This document shows, one piece after another, positions 11,916 to 19,746 of a stretch of DNA of 64,000 nt; within the stretch, counting starts at the first letter, position 1; the number at the start of each line of letters is the position of its first letter. Source of the stretch: Bacillus alkalisoli (GTDB taxonomy: Bacteria; Bacillota; Bacilli; Bacillales; Bacillaceae_I); the NCBI RefSeq assembly GCF_002797415.1, contig NZ_KZ454944.1, positions 1,940,665-2,004,664 on the forward strand, read 5' to 3'. Below the pieces are notes generated by a model. It worked only from the letters and a program-made list of their open reading frames with translations. It did no database searches and was not told the origin of the DNA. The position numbers and the translations under genes were made by a program.

Positions 11916-12035
11916 AATTTTTCTTTTACCACGTCAAACTTCACTAAAATAATCTAAAATATTCTCCCTATTTTCCTATATTTTGAAACTTTTATTATTA
12001 TAATCTCGTATTACTACAGACTCCGTTTTACAATG

Positions 12036-12172
12036 TATGAATACTATACGAAAAACGAATTATTTAACTTATATATTATTGAAAAACGGTGTAATACACG
12101 AACATAGTAAAAGTTCATAAAGAAAATAATTCTTTTTTTTCAATAAACGAACCGTATTTATGAAGTTGATTC
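12036..12172 (+). repeat. Dispersed ~135-bp element (copy 2)
   Basis: This stretch aligns over its whole length with the inverted element at 52804-52940. Both have a left end ACTATAyGAAAAACGAAT and a right end AAACGAACCGTATTTATGAA, with a diverged middle. It sits in the leader of the coiled-coil gene at 12217. Confidence 0.6.
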
Positions 12173-12216
12173 ACATTCACATATTGAAAGAAACGAATAA
12201 TAAAGGGGAGAACAGC

Positions 12217-13158
12217 ATGTTCACACAATTAAATGAACGACTAATAGAAGTAAAAGAAAAAATGCGGTTAAAAACAAAATATGAAGATCATATAGATAGG
12301 CTACATAGTTACATAAAAAAAGAAGAGCAAAATAGATATAAGCTTAGATCTCAATTAGAAAAAGAAAAAGAAGATGTCACACGTCTAGAAACATTTACAC
12401 TCACGAATATTTTTTACACTATTACTGGTAGAAAACTAGCAAAGCTTGATAAAGAGCAACAAGAAGTTCTAGCAGCTAAATTAAAGTACTCTGAGTCTGT
12501 AGAAACACTTAGAGATATGGAACAAGAAATGGTAGAATTCCAGAAAAAGTTGTTCTCTGTATCGAGAGTAAATGAGGAGTACCAACAAGTTCTTCAAGAA
12601 AAAGAAAGACTTATACACGATGAAGAATCTATTTGGAGTGAAAAGCTTTACGACATTGCCGAAAAAGAAGCTAACTTAACGGGTGCGTTAAAAGAATATG
12701 GTGAGGCAATCGCTGCAGGAAGGCAAGCGGTTAATACGCTGAATATGGCATTAAGTTCTCTTCAAGCTGCAAAAAACTGGTCTACGGTTGATATGTTCGG
12801 TGGTGGTCTTATTACAACCGCCATGAAGCATAGTAATTTTGATGATGCGAAGCATTATATTCATTCTGCTCAAAGTAAATTACGTCAGTTCCAAGAAGAG
12901 TTGCTAGATATTAAAACTCATTATGAAGCAAACGTAGAAATTGGCGGCATGCTTACATTTGTTGACTATTTCTTTGATAGCTTTATTGTCGACTGGATAG
13001 TGCATGGTAAAATAAATGAATCCTATAGCCAAACACAAAGTACGTTAGGAAGTGTAACTAAAGTATTGAACGATATAACAAATCAAAAAGATAGCTTAGC
13101 AAATGAACTACAAATTATTATACAAGAGCGTTTAAATATAGTGGAAAATAAGAAATAA
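12217..13158 (+). CDS. Coiled-coil protein, unknown function
   Basis: Reading from ATG 12217 (AAAGGGGAG six bases upstream) the protein has 313 residues; an ATG at 12160 lies inside a repeat element. The first half is a long charged coiled coil, interrupted by LTNIFYTITGRKLAKLDKEQ. A central conserved piece reads SLQAAKNWSTVDMFGGGLIT, followed by more helix. Bacilli have uncharacterised proteins of this type. There is no signal peptide or transmembrane helix. The frameshifted zinc-ribbon gene begins 50 bases further on and may have shared its transcript. Confidence 0.65.
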   Translation: MFTQLNERLIEVKEKMRLKTKYEDHIDRLHSYIKKEEQNRYKLRSQLEKEKEDVTRLETFTLTNIFYTITGRKLAKLDKEQQEVLAAKLKYSESVETLRDMEQEMVEFQKKLFSVSRVNEEYQQVLQEKERLIHDEESIWSEKLYDIAEKEANLTGALKEYGEAIAAGRQAVNTLNMALSSLQAAKNWSTVDMFGGGLITTAMKHSNFDDAKHYIHSAQSKLRQFQEELLDIKTHYEANVEIGGMLTFVDYFFDSFIVDWIVHGKINESYSQTQSTLGSVTKVLNDITNQKDSLANELQIIIQERLNIVENKK

Positions 13159-13208
13159 AGCATTGTATTTTATACCGGCAGAATGACAACAACAATGGAG
13201 GAGTTATA

Positions 13209-13462
13209 ATGAAAAATAACTATAAGGAAACGGAATGTCCAAAGTGTCAAGGAACTCACAAAGTAAAAGGACGTTCGGAAGTTGCGGGCGGTGGACGTAA
13301 ACCTTGGGTGGAAACGAATTAGGAAAAGGAAAACATAGCTGCTATGCTGTCATATCTCCAATTGGTAAACTTAGTTTCGGTTCAAATGTAGAATACTTAC
13401 TTTGTACAGGTTGCGGTTTTATTATTGAAAGCTATGTATCAAATCCAGAGAAGTTTAAGTGA
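13209..13462 (+). pseudogene. Small zinc-ribbon protein, broken by a frameshift
   Basis: ATG 13209 follows TGGAGGAG. The first frame gives NYKETECPKCQGTHKVKG and stops at a TAG near 13320. Another frame continues ELGKGKHSCYAVIS and VEYLLCTGCGFIIESYVS and ends at 13462. Together the CPKC and CTGC pairs form a zinc ribbon in about 84 residues. The join is in an A/G-rich stretch near 13310-13325. It is either a decayed gene or an indel error. Confidence 0.6.
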
Positions 13463-13585
13463 ACGATTCATAGTTAGCGAGTGGTTCATCTTTGTTCGGT
13501 TCTATTTAGTAAAGTGTGAGGGGAATTTTCTCAATCTTAACCAAAAAGTCTACTGGAGAGAATTATCATGATTTCTTAATTATAG

Positions 13586-13860
13586 TTCCGAGCAAACACG
13601 TATTTTCATCGTACGATTAAAAGATTAGAATCTTCTAGTCTAGTAGAAGGCATCATCCAGTTAGGTTCTGGAGTTGTAGGATATACGGATGAATTTTCTG
13701 ATATTGACTTAATGATTGAGGAACATAATGGTAATGATTCTTGTGGAATTATTATAGATAGAGAACAAAAAGGTACCGATAGACTCTCAAAAAGTATAGA
13801 TAGAGTTCAAAAAAGTAGCCATAGAGCTGCAAAAAGTAGCCATAGGAGAGGAAAGTATAG
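13586..13860 (+). pseudogene. Truncated nucleotidyltransferase fragment running into a tandem array
   Basis: The frame opens after a TAG at 13583, has no start codon, and encodes YFHRTIKRLESSSLVEG, then the signature QLGSGVVGYTDEFSDIDLMI of the MNT/aminoglycoside nucleotidyltransferase fold (GSxxxG...DxD). After EEHNG the frame enters the 21-bp array and stops at 13858-13860. The catalytic Gly-Ser and Asp-x-Asp are present, but the start and about two-thirds of the enzyme are gone. The array either replaced or invaded the gene. Non-functional. Confidence 0.6.
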
Positions 13861-14145
13861 ATAGAGGTCAAAAAAGTGCCGATAGACTCTCAAAAAGTAT
13901 AGATAGAGTTCAAAAAAGTATCCATAGAGCTGCAAAAAGTAGCCATAGGAGAGAAAAGTATAGATAGAGGTCCAAAAAGTACCGATAGACTCTCAAAAAG
14001 TATAGATAGAGTTCAAAAAAGTATCCATAGAGCTGCAAAAAGTAGCCATAGGAGAGGAAAGTATAGATAGAGGTCAAAAAAGTACCAATAGAGTTCAAAA
14101 AAGTATAGATAGCGGCCAGAAAAGTACCCATAGACATGCAAAAAT
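13757..14145. repeat. 21-bp minisatellite with phased A-tracts (103-bp higher-order unit)
   Basis: About 18 units of A5-6 GTA NN(G/C)ATAG follow one another. The ATAG cores are spaced 21, 21, 21, 21 and then 19 bases, so five units make a 103-bp block seen about three times. Each 21-bp unit equals seven codons (SIDRVQK, SSHRAAK), but the 19-bp units break the frame. Both strands therefore show long accidental frames. The A-tracts recur about every two helical turns, so the DNA should be curved. Confidence 0.85.
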
Positions 14146-14202
14146 AATTCTTAAAGCTAACTCGTAGATTAAAAAGGAATTTTCAAAAGGAGTTGTAACT
14201 AT

Positions 14203-14505
14203 ATGAAAAAGTTTTTCCTCTTGTTTTTCTTAACAATTGTAATTTTGCTTGCTTTCATACTTGGAGTTTCTACTTATTTTGAATATCGTTTTAGTAATGT
14301 AGCTTTCATCACTAGTATTATCGCTTGTTTTATTACATATGGTGGTGGTGCTACTAATTTTGGAGAAGCAAATGTTGCGATAAATACGAATGGTGCTTAT
14401 GTTCCATCCAATACCGAGAAAGTAATGAGCTCGCTAAATCCTTTTTTTATTGCATCTTGCATAACTCTTATCGCTTGTCTGGCAAGTTATCCTTTTTTTA
14501 TTTAA
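14203..14505 (+). CDS. Small membrane protein, unknown function
   Basis: The 100-residue protein has three hydrophobic segments (residues 3-22, 31-47, 82-98), with a polar middle NTNGAYVPSNTEKVMSSLNP. It is reminiscent of short Bacillus two- or three-helix proteins, but I cannot name a family. ATG 14203 follows AAGGAGTTG. A full GGGGACGGGG palindrome lies 12 bases past its stop and probably serves as its terminator. Confidence 0.55.
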   Translation: MKKFFLLFFLTIVILLAFILGVSTYFEYRFSNVAFITSIIACFITYGGGATNFGEANVAINTNGAYVPSNTEKVMSSLNPFFIASCITLIACLASYPFFI

Positions 14506-14516
14506 TTCAGGATAAA

Positions 14517-14588
14517 TTGGGGACGGGGTTTATTTCACATGATAAGGCTCTACAGGCCGAAAATGTGAAGTAAACCCCGTCCCCATTT
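14517..14588. repeat. GGGGACGGGG palindrome, full copy
   Basis: TTGGGGACGGGGTTTATTTC at the left is answered by its complement GAAGTAAACCCCGTCCCC at the right, around a centre containing GGCTCTACAGGCC. The stem exceeds 20 bp. It marks the left edge of the MFS fragment that follows. Confidence 0.85.
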
Positions 14589-14589
14589 C

Positions 14590-14790
14590 GCATACTAGAA
14601 TATTTAATCGGCACGGGAGATGCGACTATTTGGGTTAATATGGTGTTGATTTTGAGTCAATGGTTTAATGCGAAGGAAATTTACCCGACTAATAGGGATA
14701 ACAGCCATGACGGGTAGCCTTGGGTTTCTAGTATAGACCGTCCCATTTTCAAACTTAATTGACTTCGGGATGGAGGAAGGCATTTTTTTA
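14590..14790 (+). pseudogene. MFS transporter fragment
   Basis: The translation LIGTGDATIWVNMVLILSQW matches the middle of the intact MFS gene at 10092 almost residue for residue. After a frameshift near 14675 it continues LIGITAMTGSLGF, hits an in-frame stop, and fades near 14785. Both ends are missing. It begins right at the palindrome and ends at the hydrolase remnant. Confidence 0.7.
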
Positions 14791-15581
14791 ATAGCGACCT
14801 TGGTGGAACATGTTTGGATTGGAGTTGGATTCAAGAAGAGTTATCTAGTGAAGCGAAGGTATTTGCTTATGATCGAGCAGGATATGGATGGAGTGAATCT
14901 ACGGAACAAACAAGAACAAGTGGCGAAATGGTAGAGGAATTACGAGAGTTACTGACGAAAGCCGAAATTCCCCCACCATATATTTTAGTAGGACACTCTT
15001 TTGGAGCAATAAACATGCGACTTTATCAGGCAAAATACCCTAATGAAGTTATTGGTTTAGTCCTGGTAGATCCTACTCCAGAAGAAATACATACTCTACC
15101 ATTAGAATATAAAGCAAAGCTAGATAAGGAAAAAGGAATGATTCGACTCGCGAATTACTTAGCTCCATTTGGTATTTTAAGATTACTAAAAATGCCTATG
15201 GGATACGTCAATCTACCCGAGAGTAAGATAAAGTCAGCCAAAGAAGTTGGTTATAGAAAAAGTGCATACAAAACAGCCTATAATGAGTTAATACATATTA
15301 ATGAAAGTATCAAGCAGCTTTCTCAAACTCAACAAGAAGTTATAACTGTTCCAGTGTATGTCATTACTAGAGGAACCTTCCATAAAGGTAATCTATCAGT
15401 TGAAACTATTAAATGTGTCCAAGAAATTTGGTCAAATCTACATACGAAAATAGCCAACAAATCTACAAAGGGAAAACAAATCATCATAGAAGATTCCGGG
15501 CATTTTATTCATTGCGAAAAGCCTAAGTTAGTAAAAGAAGTAATTCTAGACATGATAGAAGAAACAAAAAGATCAACTTAG
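14790..15581 (+). pseudogene. Alpha/beta-hydrolase lacking its N-terminus
   Basis: The coding frame is intact from LGGTCLDWSWIQEEL to the end. It includes the nucleophile elbow VGHSFGAINMR, a catalytic-acid region near VLVDPTPEE and the C-terminal catalytic histidine DSGHFIHCEKP. The first ~50-60 residues with the oxyanion HG motif are missing: upstream sequence is MFS remnant with no start codon in frame. TTG at 14814 would be the first possible start and has no ribosome site. A fusion by deletion is likely. Original role: carboxylesterase or lipase-like hydrolase of unknown substrate. Confidence 0.7.
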
Positions 15582-15699
15582 AGAAGAGTATCATGTATAG
15601 TTCGGAGGAAAGAACTACTTATTTTCATTCGGAATAGAAAAAGAAAATATAGCACGAGTTTTATATTCTAATTAAATAGAACAAACGTTCCTTTTGTGT

Positions 15700-15705
15700 T
15701 ACAAT
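15700..15705 (+). promoter_or_regulatory. Extended -10 box of toxin locus 1
   Basis: TACAAT preceded by TGT gives an extended -10. The equivalent place in the second locus (30987-30992) reads TGATATAAT. No clear -35 is seen in either copy. Confidence 0.5.
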
Positions 15706-15778
15706 ATTCTCGTAATAGTTATTCAGGGAAACTCAAGGGTGGTCGGCATTACCCCAAGTAAGAAAGGGGGTGATGCGA

Positions 15779-15865
15779 GTGATATCGACATTTCAAACAC
15801 TTGTGCTAATGATTTCATTTGCAAGTTTGATTGTGTCTATCATCTCTTATTTAGACAGAAAATAA
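15779..15865 (+). CDS. Putative holin-like type I toxin, copy 1 (28 aa)
   Basis: GTG 15779, eight bases after GGGGG, encodes ISTFQTLVLMISFASLIVSI followed by ISYLDRK. This is one hydrophobic helix with a charged C-terminus, typical of the holin-like toxin family (TxpA/BsrG-like membrane peptides). It should damage the cell membrane when translated. An alternative ATG at 15773 overlaps the ribosome site. The second locus at 31069 encodes nearly the same peptide, and there the GTG aligns with GTGATG. The mRNA ends are complementary to each other (see the next feature). Confidence 0.8.
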   Translation: MISTFQTLVLMISFASLIVSIISYLDRK

Positions 15866-15983
15866 CCCACTCTTGAGCTTTGCCGGCAACAGAGTGGGTT
15901 CCACACAAAAGTTGCCGCCCCCTTGAAGGGACCTGCGACTATTGCTTGACCGACTAGTGTTGAAGCACTGGTTGGTCTTTTTT
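15864..15983 (+). ncRNA. Structured 3' region of toxin locus 1
   Basis: A hairpin AACCCACTCT/AGAGTGGGTT (15864-15900) overlaps the stop codon. CCGCCCCCTT at 15915-15924 is complementary to the toxin ribosome site. A terminator GACCGACTAGTG/CACTGGTTGGTC (15948-15977) ends in TTTTTT. The arrangement suggests a long mRNA that hides its own ribosome site, as in other type I toxins. A separate antisense RNA is possible but I cannot place its promoter. Confidence 0.55.
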
Positions 15984-16260
15984 ATTATATGAAATTATAT
16001 CTATATTATAACTGATATTCAAAGAGTTGAAAACAAAGAAGTAATTCAGACCACTAAACTCAACTGCTCTACCTGCTAAAAAAGTACTGTGGAGCAAACA
16101 CCACATAAAGGAGAGGAAGGCAATGAAATTAACAAGAAGAGATATTAATAGACCATGAAAGGAAAGAATATAGATGAGGTATATTATGGAGTATTAAATG
16201 AATGTTACTTTTAGTGTCCGGAGTTACACCACACAGGAAAAAATGTGGAGAGTGAGTGAA
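15984..16260. other. Intergenic region with a mini-ORF
   Basis: An 11-codon frame (MKLTRRDINRP) at 16123 has a strong AAAGGAGAGGAAGG site but no recognisable relatives; it may be a remnant or leader peptide. Nothing else is seen up to the GrpB-family gene. Confidence 0.3.
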
Positions 16261-16827
16261 ATGAAAGTTATACATGATCAAAGTACTTGGCCAGTTTGGG
16301 CTAAAGAAAAAATACATATAGTCGATCCGGATCCAATGTGGGAAGAAAAAGGTAGACAAGAAAAAGCACTACTCCTCAAACATCTCTCACGATTCGGAGT
16401 TACAGAAGTGGAGCATTATGGTAGCACGGCTATTCCTAATCTACCAGCAAAGCCAGTAATAGATCTTATGGCTAAAATAGATTCATTTCAACTAATAAAC
16501 GAAATTTCTTTGCTTCTAGCTCAACATAACTGGAATTATGTACCTCCTGAACTGGACGGTCGTTCATGGCAACGATTTTTTGTGAAAGTTTTAAACGACA
16601 AACGAGTAGCTCATTTACATATAATACTTGAATACGAAAAACGTTGGGATGTACAATTATTATTCCGCGACCTATTACGAAACAATAAGCAATTTACTGA
16701 TCAATACGCTAGTTTGAAAAGAGAATTAGCTAAGAAATACTGCAATGATCGTGAAGCATACACGAAAGAGAAAACGGAATTTATCCAATGTGTGCTAACT
16801 CAACCCAATAATGGGAACAATGATTAA
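16261..16827 (+). CDS. GrpB-family (UPF0157) nucleotidyltransferase-fold protein
   Basis: From ATG 16261 the protein has 188 residues, the usual family length; an upstream ATG at 16198 would add 21 unconserved residues. Motifs: IVDPDPMWEEKG, EVEHYGSTAIPNLPAKPVIDLM (the GS...D.D nucleotidyltransferase-like core) and a conserved HLHIILEYEKRWDVQLLFRD. GrpB proteins are predicted nucleotidyltransferases with no settled substrate. A GGGGACGGGG palindrome lies 70 bases downstream. Confidence 0.8.
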   Translation: MKVIHDQSTWPVWAKEKIHIVDPDPMWEEKGRQEKALLLKHLSRFGVTEVEHYGSTAIPNLPAKPVIDLMAKIDSFQLINEISLLLAQHNWNYVPPELDGRSWQRFFVKVLNDKRVAHLHIILEYEKRWDVQLLFRDLLRNNKQFTDQYASLKRELAKKYCNDREAYTKEKTEFIQCVLTQPNNGNND

Positions 16828-16896
16828 AATTGAAAAGGAACTTGAAGACTAGATATAGTGTTAAAGATAGTAGATTATTAAAAGAATTAATATGAA

Positions 16897-16974
16897 ATTG
16901 GGGACGGGGTTTACTTCACATGATAAGGCTATACAGGCCACAAACAAATGTGAAATAAACCCCGTCCCGATTTG
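16897..16974. repeat. GGGGACGGGG palindrome, full copy
   Basis: TTGGGGACGGGGTTTACTTC pairs with GAAATAAACCCCGTCCC, around a centre with GGCTATACAGGCC. It is almost the same as the copy at 14517. Confidence 0.85.
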
Positions 16975-17071
16975 GCACCAAGAATTTTAATTTAGATTAG
17001 AACCCCATTTCAGAATATTCCTTTTGTTAACTGGCATCCTAAATAGGAATAAATTAGAAGGTGGGATTTTC

Positions 17072-17929
17072 ATGTATTTTTACAGAGAAGACTTGATTAA
17101 TATGATTGTGCCAGATAAACCAGATCCTCATGCGGCCAAAGTACTTCAGGAAGCCCTTGGTGGTCAATTTGGTGAAATGAGAACACTGATGCAGTTCTCG
17201 TTCCAAAGCGCCAATTTCAGAGGGAAAGAGAAACAATATCGGGACCTTATTCGAGGGGTGTTTTTAGAAGAACTCAGTCATGTTGAACTCGTTCAGTCGA
17301 CGATTAACCAGCTTTTAAATGATACCGGTGGAGATATGCCAGGTAATCAAGCTTCTGATGGTGCTCCTTTAGATGATGTAATCCAAGCGGGTGCAAACCC
17401 ACATCATTATATTATTGGAGCTAAAGCTTCGCTACCTGTTGATGCGGGCGGCAACCCATGGAATGGATCATGGGTATATGATCATGGAAATCTTGTTGCA
17501 AACTTACTAAATAACGTCGTACTTGAATCCACTGGTGTTCTTCAAAAATCAAGGATTTACGAAATGAGCGATAATAAAACATTAAGAGAAACGATCGCGT
17601 TCTTAATTGTTCGAGATAATGCCCACCAAAATGCTTTTGCAAAAGCTCTAGAAACATTAGGTGTAGACTGGGGCAAACTTTTTCCGGTCCCAAATTATGA
17701 TATAAACAAATATCCAGAATGTCGCAAATATGTGGAAATGGGCTTCCATAATGCCCAATTCAATTTCCGATTAGATGAGACGAGAATGGGCGAAATATTC
17801 CAAGGTACAACTCCGAGCAGAAATGGTGGGAATTTATCAGTCATTGCACCACCAAATGGATATCCTGTACCAGAAATGCCTGATATGCCTAACGAACATG
17901 CTCCAGGCCTTTATGATTTAAATAATTAA
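17072..17929 (+). CDS. Manganese catalase, spore-coat CotJC/YdbD type
   Basis: The 285-residue protein is a four-helix ferritin-like protein: GGQFGEMRTLMQFSFQSANF (first Glu ligand), then FLEELSHVELVQ (ExxH), then VVLESTGVLQKSRIYEM and VRDNAHQNAFAKALE (second ExxH-like pair). These should bind two manganese ions that break down hydrogen peroxide. The C-terminus is proline-rich. The spacing and length fit the Bacillus YdbD-like manganese catalases. Start ATG 17072 follows AAGGTGGG; the in-frame ATG at 17024 lacks a site. A palindrome at 17943 closes the transcript. Confidence 0.88.
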   Translation: MYFYREDLINMIVPDKPDPHAAKVLQEALGGQFGEMRTLMQFSFQSANFRGKEKQYRDLIRGVFLEELSHVELVQSTINQLLNDTGGDMPGNQASDGAPLDDVIQAGANPHHYIIGAKASLPVDAGGNPWNGSWVYDHGNLVANLLNNVVLESTGVLQKSRIYEMSDNKTLRETIAFLIVRDNAHQNAFAKALETLGVDWGKLFPVPNYDINKYPECRKYVEMGFHNAQFNFRLDETRMGEIFQGTTPSRNGGNLSVIAPPNGYPVPEMPDMPNEHAPGLYDLNN

Positions 17930-17942
17930 ATAGTGCTAATTT

Positions 17943-18012
17943 TGGGACGGGGTTTCCTTCACATGGTAAGGCTCAATTGGCCAGAAATGTGAAAGAAACC
18001 CCGTCCCCATTT
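17943..18012. repeat. GGGGACGGGG palindrome, full copy
   Basis: GGGACGGGGTTTCCTTCACA pairs with GTGAAAGAAACCCCGTCCC. It lies 14 bases after the manganese catalase stop codon. Confidence 0.85.
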
Positions 18013-18065
18013 CTCACTTCCCAGTTCTCACTTGTAATCGCTAACATAATTTGCTAAAGTTTAAG

Positions 18066-18071
18066 TATAAT
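18066..18071 (+). promoter_or_regulatory. -10 box of the thiamine salvage operon
   Basis: TATAAT lies 15 bases before the riboswitch. No good -35 at 17 bp is visible. Confidence 0.4.
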
Positions 18072-18082
18072 AGAATATTTTT

Positions 18083-18170
18083 CAACACTAGGGGTGCTTT
18101 TTAAGCTGAGAGAGACTATTGTCTTAACCCTTGAACCTGCTCTAGGTAATGCTAGCGAAGGGAAGTGGAG
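18083..18170 (+). ncRNA. TPP riboswitch (THI element)
   Basis: The conserved thi-box parts occur in order: GGGGTGC (18091), GCTGAGAGA (18105, pyrimidine sensor), ACCCTTGAACCTG (18127) and TAGGTAATGCTAGCGAAGGG (18143, pyrophosphate sensor). Its last strand GAAGTGG (18162-18168) can pair with CCACTTC (18205-18211) of the following terminator. So without TPP an antiterminator can form, and with TPP the terminator is free to form. It should control ylmB and tenA by transcription attenuation. Confidence 0.95.
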
Positions 18171-18202
18171 TAACAGGGATAGTACTGTCTTTTTAAAACC
18201 CA

Positions 18203-18233
18203 AACCACTTCTTTATGCAGAAGTGGTTTTTTT
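18203..18233 (+). terminator. Riboswitch-controlled terminator
   Basis: AACCACTTCT and AGAAGTGGTT form a perfect 10-bp stem followed by TTTTT. The left arm overlaps the antiterminator pairing site. Confidence 0.9.
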
Positions 18234-18292
18234 AATTGATTCAAAAGTAAGATTATGTTAAAGGCTATTGTCGTTTTTTAATAGTATCTAGC

Positions 18293-18412
18293 TGTGATTG
18301 AAGCGCATGTCGGAGACTCCTGCGGGAGAAGCGGGGAGGGGGAGACCCCGCAGGCGAAGCCGAGGAGGCTCCCGGCCCGCCCGCGGAAAGCGGAGATATG
18401 CGCGGAAATCAA
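18293..18412. repeat. GC-rich dispersed repeat between riboswitch and ylmB
   Basis: About 120 bases, far richer in GC than the surroundings, run from CTAGCTGTGATTGAAGCGCA through GGAGACTCCTGCGGGAGAAG and ACCCCGCAGGCGAAGCC to GGAAATCAACAGC. The internal inverted repeats CTCCTGCGGG and CCCGCAGG suggest structure. I recall very similar elements scattered through Bacillus genomes. A possible remnant of its right end occurs at 44140-44168. Confidence 0.75.
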
Positions 18413-18454
18413 CAGCGGTGCTTAACAGAGCCAAAAGAAAAAGGAGGTAATACA

Positions 18455-19729
18455 TTGAAGCATAATGTAGATGAACTTATCCAACTTGTAGAGGAGCGAC
18501 AGGACGAATTAGTGGACTTGCTTTGTAAACTCATTCAGTACGAAACTCCGGCACCACCAGCAAGAAATACATCGGAAGCTCAGCGTTTTATTGCTGGATT
18601 TTTACAAGAAAAAGGTTTTGCCATTGATACATGGGACGTGTACCCAGGTGACCCGAATGTAGTCGGAGTGTTAAAAGGAACAAATTCAGACCAATATAAA
18701 AGCCTCATTATTAACGGTCATGTAGACGTTGCGGAGGTAGATGAGTCAGAAGAGTGGGAAACAGATCCGTTTACTCCTATCGTAAGAGATGGAGTGGTAA
18801 TAGGCAGAGGTGCAGCCGATATGAAAGGCGGACTTGCAGGAGCTTTATTCGCGATTCAGCTTTTGCATGAAGCGGGGATTGAATTACCAGGAGATCTGAC
18901 GTTTCAGTCTGTTATCGGAGAAGAAGTAGGAGAAGCGGGAACTTTACAATGTTGCAAAAGAGGTTACACGGCAGACTTTGCGCTTGTCGTCGATACTAGT
19001 AATCTACAAGTGCAAGGTCAAGGTGGAGTCATTACTGGTTGGGTAACTGTGAAAAGTAAGCAAACACATCATGACGCGACAAGAAAAAATATGATTCATG
19101 CAGGTGGAAAGTTATTTGGTGCAAGCGCCATTGAGAAAATGATGAAAGTTATGCAAGGGTTGCAAGAGTTAGAAAGACATTGGTCTGTTATGAAAAGCTA
19201 CCCAGGATATGAGCCGGGAACAAATACAATCAATCCAGCCGTGATTGAAGGTGGTAGGCATGCCGCATTCATAGCCGATGAATGCCGTTTATGGCTAACG
19301 GTTCACTTTTACCCAAATGAAACATATGAGCAAGTAGCAAAAGAGATAGAAGAACACATACATCATGTTGCTAAGGCAGACCCGTGGTTAAGAGAAAATC
19401 CGCCAAAGTTTGAATGGGGAGGCTCTTCTATGATAGAAGATCGTGGTGAGATTTTTCCTTCTTTAGAAGTAGATCCTGAACATAAGGCGGTTCAATTATT
19501 GTTAGGTTGTCATGAAACAACGTTAAAAGAACAGCTTGTTTTAAGTGTTTCTCCAACGGTCACGGATGGAGGTTGGTTTGGCGATGCCGGCATTCCAGCA
19601 GCGATTTATGGTCCTGGCGAATTAAAACATGCTCACTCCATTAATGAACAAGTTTCCATTCAACAATTAGTTGATTATACGAAGGTTCTTTTGCAGTTTA
19701 TCTATGAATGGAGTCATACAAAAAAATAG
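18455..19729 (+). CDS. ylmB: YlmB-type N-formyl aminopyrimidine deformylase (ArgE/DapE peptidase family)
   Basis: From TTG 18455 (AAAGGAGG, eight bases) the protein has 424 residues. It is an M20 metallopeptidase-fold enzyme: SLIINGHVDVAEV (metal His/Asp), GRGAADMKGGLAG (bridging Asp), VIGEEVGEAGT (catalytic Glu pair), then a dimerisation lid and a final AAIYGPGELKHAHSINEQV histidine. The family includes acetylornithine deacetylase, but the TPP riboswitch upstream and tenA downstream point to YlmB. YlmB removes the formyl group from a thiamine breakdown product so that TenA can finish salvage. No ThiXYZ transporter is beside it. Confidence 0.88.
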   Translation: MKHNVDELIQLVEERQDELVDLLCKLIQYETPAPPARNTSEAQRFIAGFLQEKGFAIDTWDVYPGDPNVVGVLKGTNSDQYKSLIINGHVDVAEVDESEEWETDPFTPIVRDGVVIGRGAADMKGGLAGALFAIQLLHEAGIELPGDLTFQSVIGEEVGEAGTLQCCKRGYTADFALVVDTSNLQVQGQGGVITGWVTVKSKQTHHDATRKNMIHAGGKLFGASAIEKMMKVMQGLQELERHWSVMKSYPGYEPGTNTINPAVIEGGRHAAFIADECRLWLTVHFYPNETYEQVAKEIEEHIHHVAKADPWLRENPPKFEWGGSSMIEDRGEIFPSLEVDPEHKAVQLLLGCHETTLKEQLVLSVSPTVTDGGWFGDAGIPAAIYGPGELKHAHSINEQVSIQQLVDYTKVLLQFIYEWSHTKK

Positions 19730-19746
19730 TTTAGGAGATGAAGAAA

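Noticed and set aside
13910-14137. 75-codon aromatic-rich gene on the minus strand
   Set aside because: It is the reverse reading of the 21-bp array (YTFLNSI-like heptads) with no ribosome site.
15694-15876. 60-codon frame over toxin locus 1
   Set aside because: It overlaps the toxin in another phase. The 28-residue holin-like peptide has the better ribosome site and a near-identical second copy.
18293-18412. Second riboswitch before ylmB
   Set aside because: The folding GC-rich sequence matches a dispersed repeat type rather than any known ligand-binding RNA.
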